A stretch of DNA of 64,000 nt from Symsagittifera roscoffensis (lineage: Eukaryota > Xenacoelomorpha > Acoela > Convolutidae). Under the pieces are notes generated by a model. It worked only from the letters and a program-made list of their open reading frames with translations, was not told where the DNA came from and searched no databases. Numbering within the stretch: position 1 is the stretch's first letter; each line of letters starts with the position of its first letter. Shown piece after piece: positions 34,601 to 47,091 of the stretch. The position numbers and the translations under genes were made by a program. The stretch is from assembly GCF_963678635.1 (NCBI RefSeq), contig NC_087064.1, forward strand, positions 76,288,213 to 76,352,212. Reading direction: 5' to 3'.

Positions 34601-34795
34601 AACTTTACAATACCAGAAAGAGGTCCTGTTCCATGCAAGACAGTCTGTTCATGGACCCTGACACCTCACCTCACTTCACAGGACGTGATTTTTATCGAGT
34701 TTTCGTGTTTTTGTTTATATGGCTATTTTCAAACAAAAAACAAGACACGTGACAAAAGTTAAGATTTCATTCGAAAATTTCAAAAAAAAAATTTC

Positions 34796-34996
34796 AGATC
34801 TGATCATGTCTGATGCAGGTCAGAACAGATATGCAATCTCACGACAAATGGATTCACCCTGGCCATATCTGTATTTGATTTTTTTTCTGTAACATTAAGT
34901 TTTTGTATCTTCCAGGTCTGAGCATGTCTGATACAGTTCAGGACAGATATGCAATCTCACAAAAATGGATTAACCCTGGGCATATCTGTATTTTTA
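34796..34996. repeat. Two copies of a 118-bp unit
   Basis: Copies begin AGATCTGATCATGTCTGATG (34796) and AGGTCTGAGCATGTCTGATA (34914). They share ACAGATATGCAATCTCAC and CCATATCTGTATTT-type segments. The CAGATCTG word links them to the cluster at 34330-34500. Confidence 0.8.
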
Positions 34997-35631
34997 TTTA
35001 ATTTCTATACGGGTATCCTGTCCGCAGTAGTTAACTTTCACAGTTTCGTGTTTTCCAAGTCCACGCACATTGGCTACAACTGTAAATTTTTTGGGAAAGT
35101 GTTTTCTTGCGTACAAAAATTAATGTGCGGTTGAAAAAAAAAACAATTTTGGGGCAAACTCAAAATTACTTGGGGAATTTTTTGTGTCGCCATCAAATAA
35201 ACGCTAGTCATACAATTTCCATATAGGGGAATTGTACGATAAGCATTTTTTTTCAAAAAACGAAACCTCTGATTTTTATCACCAGTTTGTTTTATTAGAA
35301 TCAAACAGCCGCAGAAATTAGTTTACATCTTTTTTTCAACCACTTTTAGAAATTTTATGAAAATTTTATGACAAGCATTTTCCCACACACTTGATGTATG
35401 GAATTATAGGATAAGCATTTTCGGTGTATGGAGGTCAACCCGGGAAAACAGCACACTGGGGAGTTAGAAAGTTTGGGCGTCAAAAATATTTAAACAAATA
35501 TATTATTGAAACGAAAATTGAAAACGTCACTGAATCAATTTTACTCTAAAAAGTCAAAAATCGACGAAGTTTCAAGCAGTGCTCTTATCGGCCAACCGAA
35601 GCGAAAATTTTGGTCAATCAGACAGAATGCA
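34997..35631. other. Intergenic flank of the minisatellite
   Basis: A frame from about 35506 starts with a basic segment (KRKLKTSLNQFYSKKSK) and runs straight into the repeat array. Its start codon is TTG-like, not ATG, so I do not call a gene. GGAATTRTAGGATAAGCATTTT-like words occur near 35226 and 35398. Confidence 0.4.
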
Positions 35632-38600
35632 TGCTACCAGTTGAGACCTGAGCGAATGTGCGCGACCGGTTGGATCTCATTAGAATGTGTGCGAACAGTT
35701 GGCTCTCAGAGGAGTATAGCGAGATTCTCAGGCGAGAGTGAGCGTCCAGTTGATTCTCAAGTGAGTGTGTTTGATGAGGTGGTCACCAGAAAAGTGTGTG
35801 TGAGCAGATGGTTACCAAACGAGTGTGTGCGACCAGTTGATTCTTAGGCGAGTATGTGCCACCAGTTGGTTCTCAGGAGATTATGTGCAAACGGTTGGTT
35901 CTCGTACGAGTGTTTGCAACCAGTTGGTTCTCAGTTGAGTCTGTGCGTACAATTGGTTCTCAGGTGAGAGTGTGGGACCAGTTGGTTCTCAACTGAGTGT
36001 GTGTGACGAGGTGATTAACAGAAGAGTGTGTACGACCAGTTGATTCTCAGGCGAATTTGTGCCACCAGTTGATTCTCAGCTAAGACTGTGCGACCAGTTG
36101 GTTCTCAGGCGAGAGTGAGCGTCCTGTTGGTTCTCAAGTGAGTGTGTGTGATCATGTGGTTGCCAGAAAAGTGTGTGTGATCAGGTGCTTACCAGAAGAG
36201 TGTGTACGACCAGTTGATTCTCAGGCGATTATGTGCCACCAGTTGATTCCCAGGAGATTATGTGCAAACATTTTTGTCGCACACTAGTGTTTGCAACCAG
36301 TTCGTTCTCAGTTGAGTGTTTGCGACCAGTTGGTTCTCTGTTGAGTCTGTGCTTACAATTGGTTCTCAGGTGAGAGTGTGGGATCAGTTGGTTCTCAACT
36401 GAGTGTGTGTGACCAGGTGGTTACCAGAAGAGTGTGTGCGACCAGTCAGTTGATTCGCAGGCAAATTTGCCACCAGTTGATTCTCAGTTGAGTCTGTGCG
36501 ACCATTTGGTTCTCAGTTGAGTCTGTGCGTACAATTGGTTATCAGGTGAGAGTGTGGGACCAGTTGGTTCTCAGTTGAGTGTGTGTGACCAGGTGGTTAC
36601 CAGAAGAGTGTGAGCGACCAGTTGATTCTCACGCGACTTTGTGCCATCAGTTGATTCTCAGGTGACTATATGCGATCATTTCGTTCTCAGGCGAGTGTGT
36701 GGAACCAGTTGGTTCTCAGTTGAGCCTGTGTGACCAGTTGATCTTCAGTTGAGTGTGTACGACCAGTTGGTTCTCAGGAGAGTGTGCGCGTCCAGTTGGT
36801 TCTCAAGTGAATGTGTGTTGCTGGGTGGTTACCAGAAGAGTGTGTGCGACCAGTTGATTCTCAGGCGAATATGTGCCACCAGTTGATTCTCAGGTGACTA
36901 TATGCAATCATTTCGTTCTCAGGCGAGTGTTTGCGACCAGTTCGTTCTCAGGCGAGTGTTTGCGACCAGTTGGTTCTCTGTTGAGTCTGTGCTTACAATT
37001 GGTTCTCAGGTGAGAGTGTGGGAGCAGTTGGTTCTCAAGTGAGCGTGTGTGACAGGTGGTTACCAAAAGAGTGTCTGCGAACATTTGAATCTCAGGTGAA
37101 TATGTGCCACCAGTTGATTCTCCGGCGACTAAGTGCAAACAGTTTGTTCTCAGGCGAGTTTTTGCGACCGGTTGGTTCTCAACTGAGTCTGTGGGTACAG
37201 TTGGTTCTCAGGCGTGTGCGTGAGAACAGTTCGTTCTCAGGCGAGTGTTTGAGACCAGTTGGTTCTCAGTTGTGTCTGTGCGTACAGTTCGTTCTCAGGC
37301 GAGTGTTTGAGACCAGTTGGTTCTCAGTTGAGTGTGTGCGTACAGTTAGTTCTCAGGCTTGTGTGTACGACCAATTGGTTCTCAAGCGAGTGTGATTGAC
37401 CAGATGGTTCCCAGACGAGTGTGTGCGATCAGTTGACTCTCAAGCGAATACGTGCCACCATTTGATTCTCAGGAGAATGTGCGGAACAGTTCGTTCTCAG
37501 GTGATTGTGTGCGACCAGTTGGTTCTCGGGCGAGTGTGTGGGACCAGTTGGAACTCAGTAGAGTTGGATCTCAGTAGATCCCAGTCTGTGCCATCAGTTG
37601 ATTCTAAGGCGACTATGTGCGACCAGTTCGTTCTCAGGCGAGTGTTTGCGACCAGTTGGTTCTCAGTTGAGTCTGTTTGTACAGTTGGTTCTCAGGAACG
37701 TCTGTGCGACCAGTTGGTTTCTCAAGCTAGTTTGAGTGACCAGATGGTTCCCAGGCGAGTGTCTGCGAACAATTGAATCTCAGATGAATATTTGCCACCA
37801 GTTGATTCTCAGGCTATTTTGTGTGCAACCAGTTGGTTCTCAGGCGAGTGTGTGGGACCAGTTGGATCTCAGTTGAGTCTGTGCGACCAGTTGATACTCA
37901 GTTGAGTCTGTGCGACCTGTTGGTTCTCAGGCGAGAGTGCGCGACCAGTTGGTTCTCAAGTGAGAGTGCGCAATTCACTGGTTCTCAAGTGAGTGTGTCT
38001 GACCAAGTGGTTACCCTAATAGTCTGTGCGACCAGTTTTTTCTCAGGCGAGAGTGCGCGACCAGTTGGTTCTCAAGTTAGTCTGTGTGACCAGATGGCTA
38101 CCCTAAGAGTGTGTGCGACCAGTTGATTCTCAGGCGCGAGTGCGCGGCCCACTGGTTTTCAAGTGAGTGTGTGTGACCATGTGGTTACCAGAAGAGTGAG
38201 TGCAACCAGTTGATTCTCAGGCGAGTTTGAGCCACAAGTTGATTCTCAGGAGAATATGCGCAAACAGTTCGTTCTCGAACGAGTGTTTGCAACCAGTTGG
38301 TTCTCAGTTGAGTCTGTGCGTACAATTGGTACTCAGGCGAGAGTGCGCGACCCACTCTCAAGTAGGTGTGTCTGACCAAATGGTTACCCTAAGATTCTGT
38401 GTGACTACTTGATTCTTAGTTGAGTCTGTGTGACCAGTTGATTCTCAGGCGAGAGTGCCCGACCAGTTGGTTCTCAAGTGAGTGTGTGTGACCACGTGGT
38501 TACCCTAAGAGTCTGTGTGACCAGTTGATTCTTAGTTGAGTCTCTGTGACCAGTTGGTTCTCAGGCGAGAGTGCGCGACCAGTTGGTTCTCAAGTGAGTG

Positions 38601-41600
38601 TGTGTGACCAGGTGGTTACCCTAAGAGTGTGTGCAAATAGTTGATTCTCAAGCGAGTGTGTGGGACCAGTTGGTTTCCAGGGGAGTGCGACAAGCTGGTT
38701 CTCAGGCGCGAGTGCTCGGCCCACTGGTTCTCAAGTGAGTGTGTCTCACCAGGTGATTACCCTAAGAGTCTGTGTGACCAGGTGGTTACCAGAAGAGTGT
38801 GTGCAACCAGTTGATTCTCAGGCGAGTTTGTGCCACAAGTTGATTCTCAGGAGAATATGCTCGAACAGTTCGTTCTCGGACGAGTGTTTGCAACCAGTTT
38901 GTTCTCAGTTGAGTCTGTGCGTACAATTTGTACTCAGGCGAGAGTGCGCGACCCACTCTCAAGTAGGTGTGTCTGACCAAATGGTTACCCTAAGATTCTG
39001 TGTGGCCACTTGATTCTTAGTTGAGTCTGTGTGACCAGTTGATTCTCAGGCGAGAGTGTGAGACCAGTTGGTTTCCAGGGGAGTGCGAATAGCTGGTTCT
39101 CGGGCGAGTGTGTGGGACCAGTTGATTCTCAGTTGAGTCTGAGCGACCAGTTGTTTCTCAGGCGAGAGTGCGCGACCAGTTAGTTCTCAGTTGAGTCTTG
39201 CGTACAGTTGGTTCTCAGGTGAGTGTGGGACCAGTTGGTTCTCAAGCGAGTGTGTGTGACCAAATGGTTTCCAGGCGAGCGAGTGCGACCAGTTTCTTCT
39301 CAATCGAGTGAGTGGGACCAGTTGGTTTCCAGGGGAGTGCGACAAGTTGGTTCTCAAGTGAGTGTAGGACCAGTTGATTCTCAGTTGAGTCTGTGCGACC
39401 AGTTGGTTCTCAGGCGAGATTGCGCGACCAGTTGGTTCTCAAGTGAGTGTGTGTGTGTGACCATGTGTCTCCCCTAACAGTATGTGCGACCAGTTGGTTT
39501 TCAGGCGAGAGTGCGCGACCAGTTTGTTCTCAAGTGAGTGTGTGTGACCTGGTGGTTACCCTAAGAGTATATGCGTACAGTTGGTTCTCATCCAAGTGCC
39601 AGCGACCAGTTGGTTCTCAGGCGAGTGTGTGCCACCAGTTAGTGTCGGGCAGGGTTTTTGCGACCATTTGGTTCTCACAAAAGTAGGTGCATCCAATTGG
39701 GTCTCACTTGAGTCTGTGTGACCATGTTGTTTCCAGGCGAGTGTGTGCGACGAGTTGATTCTAGGGTGAGTCTGAGTTTTCAGGTGGTTCCCAGCAGAGT
39801 ATGTAGGAGCAGTTAGTTTCAATGCTAGTGCGACTAGTTGGTTCTCAGGCGAGTCTGTGCGACCAGTTGATTCCGAGGCGACTATGTGCGAACAGTTCGT
39901 TCACAGGCGAGATTGGTGAACAATTCAATCTCAGGCGACTATGTGCAACCAATTGGTTCTCAGGCTACCTTGTGCGACTAGTTGGTTCTCACAAAATTAG
40001 GTGCGTCCAGTCTGGTCTCATTCGATTGAGTACAACCAGTTAGTTCTCACTTGAGTCTGTGTGACCATGTTGTTTCCAGGTGAGTGTGTGCGACGAGTTG
40101 ATTCTAGGGTGAGTCTGCGTGACCAGGTGGTTCCCAGCTGAGTGTGTAGGAGCAGTTGGTTTCCAGGCGAGTGCGACAAGTTGCTTCTGAGGCGAGTCTG
40201 TGCGACCAGTTGGTTCCCAGGCGACTATGTGCGAAGAGTTCGTTCTCAGGCAAGTGTGTGCGACCAGTTGGTTCTCATCCAATTGTAAGCAACCAGTTGG
40301 TTCTCATGCGAGTGTTTGGGACCAGTTGATTTTCAGTCGTGTAATGGGACCAGTTGGTTCTCAGGCAAAAATGTTCGAGCAATTGGTTCCAGACGAGATT
40401 GGCAACCAGTTCATTCTCAAGCGAATTTGTGCGACCAATTGATTCCCAGGCGACTTTGTGTCACCAGTTGGTGTCGGGCAAGTTTTTTGCGACCAGTTGG
40501 TTCTCACACCAGTAGATGTATCCAGTTGGGTCTCAGACAAGTGTGTGCGATTAGTTGACTCTCGAGCGAATACGTGCCACCATTTGATTCTCAGGAGAAT
40601 GTGCGCGAACAGTTCATTCTCAGGTGATTGTGTGCGACCAGTTGGTTCTCAGGCGAGTGTGTGGGACCAGTTGGAACTCAGTAGAGTTGGATCTCAGTAG
40701 ATCCCAGTCAGTGCCACCAGTTGTTTCTCAGGCGACTATGTGCGACCAGTTCGTTCCCAGGCGAGTGTTTGCGACCAGTTGATTTTCAGATGAGTCTTTG
40801 CGTACAGTTGATTCTCAGGCGTGTATGTGCCAACAGTTCGTTCTCAGGCGAGTGCTTGCGACCAGTTGGTTCTCAACTGAGTCTGTTTGTACAGTTGGTT
40901 TTCAGGAATGTCTGGGCGACCAGTTGGTTCTCTAGCGAGTTTGAGTGACCAGATGGTTCCCAGGCGAGTTTCTGCGAACAGTTGAATCTCAGATGAATAT
41001 GTGCCACTAGTTGATTCTCAGGCGACTATGTGCGAACAGTTTGTTCTCAGGCAATTTTGTGTGCAACCAGTTGGTTCTCAGGCGAGTGTGTGGGACCAGT
41101 TGGATCTTAGTTGAGTCTGTGCGCCCAGTTGATTCTCAGTTGAGTCAGTGCGACCAGATGGTTCTCAGGCGAGAGTGCGCCTTCAATTGGTTCTCAAGTG
41201 AGTGTGTGCGATCAGTTGATTCTCAAGCGAGTTTGTGGGACCAGTTGGTTTCCAGGGGAGTGCGACAAGTTGGTTCTCAGGTGAGTGTGCGAGCAGTTGG
41301 TTCTCAGGCGAGAGTGCGGTGCGCGACCACTTGGTTCTCAAATGTGACCATGTGGTTCCCCTAAGAGTATGTGGGACCAGTTGGTTTTCAGGCGAGAGTG
41401 CGCGACCAGTTTGTTTTCAAGTGAGTGTGTGTGACCAGGTGGTTACCCTAAGAATATGTGCGTACAGTTGGCTCTCAGGCAAGTGTGTGCGACCAGTTGG
41501 TTCTCATCCAAGTGCCAGCTACCAGTTGGTTCTCAGGCGAGTGTGTGCCACCAGTTGGTGTCGGGCAGGTTTTTTGCGACCAGTTGGTTCTCACAAAAGT

Positions 41601-42940
41601 AGGTGCATACAGTTGGGTCTCACTTGAGTCTGTGTGACCATGTTGTTTCCAGGCGAGTGTGTGCGACGAGTTGGTTCTAGGGTGAGTCTGCGTGACCAGG
41701 TGGTTCCCAGCTGTGTGTGTAGGAGCAGTTGGTTTCCAGGCGAGTGCGACAAGTTGCTTCTGAGGCGAGTCTGTGCGACCAGTTGGTTCCCAAGCGACTA
41801 TATGCGAACAGTTCGTTCTCAGGCGAGTGTGTGCGACCAGTTGGTTCTCATCCAATTGTAAGCAACCAGTTGATTCTCAGGCGAGTGTGTGGGAGCAGTT
41901 GGTTTCCAGGCGAGTGCGACAAGTTGCTTCTGAGGCGAGTTTGTGCTACCAGTTGGTTTCCAGGCGACTATGTGCGAACAGTTCGTTCTCAGGCGAGTGT
42001 GTGCGACCAGTTGGTTCTCATCCAAATGTAAGCAACCAGTTGGTTCTCAGACGAGTGTTTGCGACTAGTTGGTCTTCAGGCGAGTAATGGGACCAGTTGG
42101 TTCTCAGGCAAAAATGTCCGAGCAATTGGGTCCAGACGAGATTGGCAACCAGTTCGTTCTCAAGCGAATGTTTGCGACCAATTGATTCCCAGGCAACTTT
42201 GTGTCACCAGTTGGTGTCGGGCAAGTTTTTTCGCGACCAGTTGGTTCTCACACCAGTAGGTGTATCCAGTTGGGTCTCAGTCGAGTGTGTGCGACCAGTT
42301 ATTTCTCACTTGGGTCTGTGCGACCAGTTGGTTCTCATGCGAGTGTGTGCGATCAACTGGTTCTCAATTGAGTCTGTGGGACCAGTCGAATCTCAAGCGA
42401 GTGCGTGCGACCAATTTGTTCTCGGAGAAGTTTGTGCCACCAGTTGATCATCAGAGGCGAGTGCAACCAAATAGGTATCTGTAGAGTCTGTGTGACCAGC
42501 TGGTTCTCAGAGAAGTGTGCGGCCAGTCGAGTCTCTGTAGAGTTTGCGTGGCAAAATTGTTCTCAGAGCTCGCATGCGAATGGTTGGTTCTCAGATGCGT
42601 ATAAGCAACCAGTTGGGTCTCATGGGAGTGTGTGCACAAACAGTTGGGTCTCAGCAGAGTGTGGGCAACCATTTGGTTCTCAGGCAAAAGTGCGTGACCA
42701 GTTGGTTCTCAGGGGAGTAAGTGGGACCAGTTGGGTCTCAATTGAGTGGATGGGACATGTTTCTTTTCAGTTGAGTCTGTGCGACCATTTGCTTTTCAGG
42801 CAAGTGTGTGCAACCAGTTGGTTCTAAGGCGAGTGTGCGACCAGATGATTCCCAGGCAAGTGTGTGCGAGCAGCTATTTCTCGGGCGAAAGTGTGCGAGC
42901 AGTTAGTTTTCAGGCGATTGTGTGGGACCAGTTCATTTTA
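35632..42940. repeat. Minisatellite array, 29-bp monomer, about 250 copies
   Basis: The array repeats a 29-bp unit centred on CCAGTTGGTTCTCAGG followed by CGAGTGTGTGCGA, with variants such as CCAGGTGGTTACCAG and CAGTTGATTCTCAGG. Spacing between successive cores was counted as 29 at several places (for example 36560, 36589, 36618). Since 29 is not a multiple of three, any reading frame cycles through three peptides (RPVGSQ…, CDQLVLRR…, CATSWFSGE…), which is why many plus-strand frames of 70-140 codons appear. None begins or ends in a gene-like way, so I treat them as non-coding. Longer blocks are duplicated inside the array. Homology fades abruptly at both ends. Confidence 0.95.
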
Positions 42941-44480
42941 AGTAGTATTAGTTTGGCAGCCTCACAATCCGGGGGGATGAGCATGGTACGGAAAAGAACA
43001 GGAGCAGAAATTTTCGAAATATTCTAGAATGTTCCAAATTGTCACTTACTGTTCTAGAGTTTTCATAAACATATACTTGATCATTGTTCAATCTTCAACT
43101 TAAAAAAATTAGAATATGGGCCATTAATTGAGCAAGTAATTTTTATTATTCAAAATAATTTTTATTGATGAAAACTCGGAAAGTAAATTGAGGACTTCAA
43201 ATTTTTAGAAATTCTAGAACAACCTAAATGTAAAATTTTCAGCCATACCATTAAAATTTTCTCATGTTTGTGATCGATATCTAACTTGAAAACAAGTTTT
43301 GATTGAATAATAATTTCAGGTCTTCAAAAAATTTCATTTTTTTCTCTTATCATTTCGATTGGTTGATGCAACTCTCTGGAACAGTCTAGCGCCTTTTGAC
43401 ACTGCATTCAGTTTGATTGAAATTCATTTTTACGTTCTATATTTAAGTAAAAAAAAACAATGACATGTTGAAATCATTGAGTTGCGATTGTTTTGATACT
43501 GACACCCGAAGTCTTGCCAAATTTTTTTATTCTTCATCCACACTTCTAACGTTTAATGAAGCATCAAATGATTCAGTTGCCAAGAAGCCCAAAAGCTTGA
43601 TGAAAAAAGAGAACAGCCATGAGATTCGATTTGCATCGGTTGTTTTCGTGATAAATCAGAGTAATATTTAAATTTTTAGAAAAATTTTTGTCAGTATTTC
43701 AAAATCTGTTAAAATAATTTGTCAGTCTGAAATTTTGTTTTGTATATCAGAGAGAAAATTTTTAATTAGATATGCAGAAACTACATGTCGAGCCTGATTT
43801 GCCCAATATTTCTTATACCAAAAAACTCACGCCAAATTCGTCACCTGTAGTCGGGTGCGACCAAATCAAGTTCGTCGCAAAGAAAAAAGAAAAATACACT
43901 AAAGCTATTTTAAAAAACTGATACGTCCTTGTTAAAAAAGGTTCTGAACAAGTAAGAACAAAAGCTGAAATCATATTGAGCACTTATTTATAAATTAGCA
44001 TTCTTGCGAGCAAATTTTTTCACTCTAGCAGTGAAACGTTTTTAAACATAAATTTATTATAAAATATGTTAGACAGCTTTCATACGAAAGAAATCACGTG
44101 AAAACTGTTACAAAAGCAAATGATTTCTAAGTAAAAGAAAAAAGCAATTTAGTTTTATAAGTTTTTACAAAATTAATAGTTTTGCAGGAATGTGATCGTT
44201 TTGGGGTATGGTAATGTCTTTTTCCTTTGACTTACCAGCAAGAGATAATGAATTATTAGCATGAATTATTATGAGGATAACACAAAATTGTTTTTTTTCC
44301 AATGTTCTGCCGGAATGAACTAATTTGAGCGACAACTGGATAAAAAGTAAAAATCAACTGCCTATTAAGTTTAAAAACGTCGTATATGAAAAATTTCTGT
44401 TTGTTATTTATGACCCAAAACAAAATAACAAGAAGCCCTGGAAAAATAAATGACATCCAATAAATGACATCCACAACCCT
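42941..44480. other. Intergenic, no gene seen
   Basis: This is AT-rich sequence with short frames only; the longest plus frame, 43465-43671, has an ATG but no recognisable domain. At 44435-44490 the words CCCTGGAAAAAT and AATGACATCCA are each repeated, directly at the edge of the retroelement block. Confidence 0.5.
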
Positions 44481-44493
44481 GGAAAAATGAATA

Positions 44494-44998
44494 GTGAATG
44501 GTCAGATAATGGCACTAAAAGAACACGTCAATGCGAAATATAGGCTGTCGGATCTAATACGGGCCCAAAAGAGTGACAAGATGACAAGTAACCTCTCCAA
44601 ATGGATCCGGACGGGGCCCAAAGATAAAGGGGACCTGGAAGAAGACAGCTACAAGATCTTAAGCCAGTTCTACGAAGACAGAAAAGATTTACTCTAACAC
44701 ACAGCTGATGGGGTGGTAGCATGCAAGAGAAAAAATGAGGAGAAAATATTACACAAGCATAACTGCCACAGTTGTATCAGACGGAAGTGTTATTCAGACC
44801 GCATGATCAAATGGGGCACCAGGGGATAGACAAGGTGCAACAAAGAAAACTTCACAGGTTTGACTGGCCAGGATAAAGGAAAGCCTGCGAGAGATGGGTG
44901 AATGCATGCCTGGCATGCCTGCAAGTGAAGGACCCAAGGAAGATGAAGTTCCCACTCAAGTCCGTTGAAAGCTCGGATTTAACGCGGTTGTGCAGATA
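44494..44998 (+). pseudogene. Pol fragment: linker and integrase H2C2 zinc finger
   Basis: 44494-44697 is a frame of 67 codons with SNLSKWIRTGPKDKGDLEED, resembling the stretch before integrase in Ty3/gypsy pol. From 44763, in another frame, LPQLYQTEVLFRPHDQMGHQ leads into the zinc finger, with H-x4-H (HDQMGH) and, after about 28 residues, CLAC. An in-frame stop (TAA, 44874-44876) lies inside the finger, and a one-base shift near 44978-44981 separates it from the catalytic core that follows. All of this is decay. Confidence 0.65.
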
Positions 44999-46861
44999 GA
45001 CCATCAAAAGATCTGTATGACAGAATCGGGATATAACCAGATACTGGTCATAATAGATCATTTCACAAAGTTGGCAGAAGCGGTGCCGTGTCAGACAGCC
45101 TCGGCAGAGGAGACTTGTGACCACTTGATAAAACATTGGATATCACGGTATGGTTGCCCCATGACGTTTCAGTCGGACAATGGCAAAGCCTTCGTGGGGG
45201 ATCTGACGAAAGAATTGTTGAAGAGGTCACACATTGCTCAAGCGCACTCAACGACCTACCATCCCCAGACCAACGGGTTAGTGGAGAGACAGAACAGAAC
45301 GTTGGTGAACATGCTGGGGGTATACTGCTCAAGATACATGACAGACTGGGATAAATATCTGCCGCAAGTGGTAGGGGCATACAACAGTACGCAACACTCA
45401 ACAACAGGAATCAGTCCCTTCATGATGTTGAAGGGCAGGGAAAGAGCGATGCCTCTAACATTCTTTTACCCAGAATACGAAGGGAAAAAGACATCGCCTC
45501 AAGCTTATGTGAAAGAAGCGGTTAAGAGACAGCAGGAACTAAACGGGCTCTGCAGGAGGAACACAGCGCAAGCACAAATGAGACAGCGGAAGAAATACGA
45601 TGAGAAACTACTGCAAGCGAAACCATATGCAGTGAGCCAATACGTCTGGGTCTTCCAGAATGTTATACCTCCCAAACGGACAAAGAAACTACTTAAGAAA
45701 TGGAGAGGACCGTTCATGATAACGGAAGTGCATCAGCAAGGACGGTTGTACCGCTTGAGTACGGGGCGTGCAGCGCATTATGAAAACTTGAAACCTCCTG
45801 TACCATCCCCAGAAGACTGCTACGTACCGCAGAATATGGAGGGACTCGAGTACCTTTTGGTGGAGCCAGCTTGCGAGGTGAACGAAAAGGGCACCAGGGA
45901 TCAAAATGATAGCAACGAGGACTTGAGTTTGGATGACAATGAAAAGATAGAAGCGGACTCAGAGGCGGAATCCTTTGTGGAAGACGACTGGAATGATCCG
46001 GAGCAGGACGAGGTGCCAAAATGGACGGAGCCAGACTTGCTGATAACAGCAGGAACCAGGAGTGGTAATCGCAAACGGACAGGCATGAGGTACAACAGGT
46101 ACGGGGATGACTTCTTGATTGACAAGATACGGCCTGATGAATTGAGCGACGAGTTAATGAGTGTGGGCGAATTGGTGGCAGACGATGAATGGCAAATCGT
46201 CAACGACAGCGAACACTACCCAAAGGAAGACTACTCCACACCAGAACAAGAAACAGATCTGGAGCAGAGCGAGATAGAGAGGAGGGAAAACAAAAACTTG
46301 AGAATACTAGAGTGGATGCGTGATGTCAAGAGCAAAGGAGATGAAGGGCAAAGCATCCAGCAGGTCGACGTGTCAGCAGAACAACACGTGAAAACGGAAG
46401 ATCCCGACAGGCCGCTCGAAATACCACCAGATTATTTAGACCCAGCATCATCGACGGGGACGTCGATAAATATTTTTGTCCGGGGAGTGGGGGTAGGACT
46501 TACACACACCGAAAATTTGATGATAGAGAAACTCAGAGAAGTAAGAGAGACTAGCGGGCTAGAACTGGGCGAGAAAGAGGCCGAGCCTACTATAGGACGA
46601 AATTTCAAAACGAAATTTGAAATACCCAATGAATACTCGAAGAACATCCTGATAACGGACAGCGACTTCATCCTGTCAGACAGGACTAGCGCGATCTGTA
46701 TAACGGTGGACATGAGCTTCAAATCGAGACTAGAGGCCGACTTCAAGAGGGAGTACCAGAACGTGGAGTTTCTATTCAGACAGAGACCGGGGCTGGGAGG
46801 AATGGCTGGGCTTCCCCCTTCAGTGGCACATGTCCTGGGCAAATCCTGTGCTTTCTGGTGA
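44987..46861 (+). pseudogene. Integrase core, GPF module, acidic linker, start of macro-like domain
   Basis: The open frame has about 620 codons and no ATG at its head because it continues pol. The integrase triad is complete: D in VQIDHQ, D in FQSDNG and E in NGLVERQ, with 58 and 35 residues between. WRGPF about residues 239-243 is the C-terminal GPF/GPY module. Residues about 290-520 are an acidic, low-complexity linker. From about residue 540 (NILITDSDFILSD, then AICITVDMSF and LEADFKREY) the sequence resembles the N-terminal half of a TARG1/OARD1-type macro domain, an ADP-ribose-binding fold. The frame ends with a TGA at 46859 in mid-domain, and the domain goes on in the -1 frame. Integrase is certain; the macro call is probable. 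Confidence 0.75.
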
Positions 46862-47091
46862 CGAGGGTCAATGAAAGGAATACGATAGATCCTGAGCACG
46901 TGATGTTAGCATCAACGAGGCTGAGAGACTTCATGATTGAAAGAGGGATAGTGGAGGTCTCGATGTCTGTTTATGACCCAAACAGGGCCAAGTTGAGCCC
47001 AAGGGAATTATATGCCATCCTACACATGGTCTTCGCAGAAACGGAGATAATGGTACATCTACACAAGAAATACTACTTGAGTATCGCCTGA
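46843..47091 (+). pseudogene. Second half of the macro-like domain, in the -1 frame
   Basis: This open frame overlaps the end of the integrase ORF and continues the macro-like fold: FLVTRVNERNTIDPEHVML, then a helix, then GIVEVSMSVYDPN, a further helix and EIMVHLH before the stop at 47091. In TARG1-type domains the corresponding strand is followed by a Gly-rich loop and an Asp essential for hydrolysis. Here that loop reads VYDPNRAKL, so the Gly-rich loop and the Asp at that position are not conserved. Loss of hydrolase activity, with or without binding, would be expected. No ATG start is needed if it is read by a shift or if the break is a mutation. Confidence 0.55.

Noticed and set aside
35506-42827. 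Many plus-strand ORFs of 70-140 codons with Cys/Arg/Val/Ser-rich repeats
   Set aside because: They are translations of the 29-bp minisatellite; the frame rotates every monomer, and stops occur wherever a monomer mutates. Starts are mostly non-ATG.
35632-42940. CRISPR-like array
   Set aside because: There are no unique spacers; monomers are contiguous and the genome is eukaryotic.
45063-46899. Minus-strand ORFs of 70-155 codons opposite integrase and macro-like sequence
   Set aside because: Antisense shadows with Ser/Leu/Pro composition typical of the reverse of purine-rich coding DNA.
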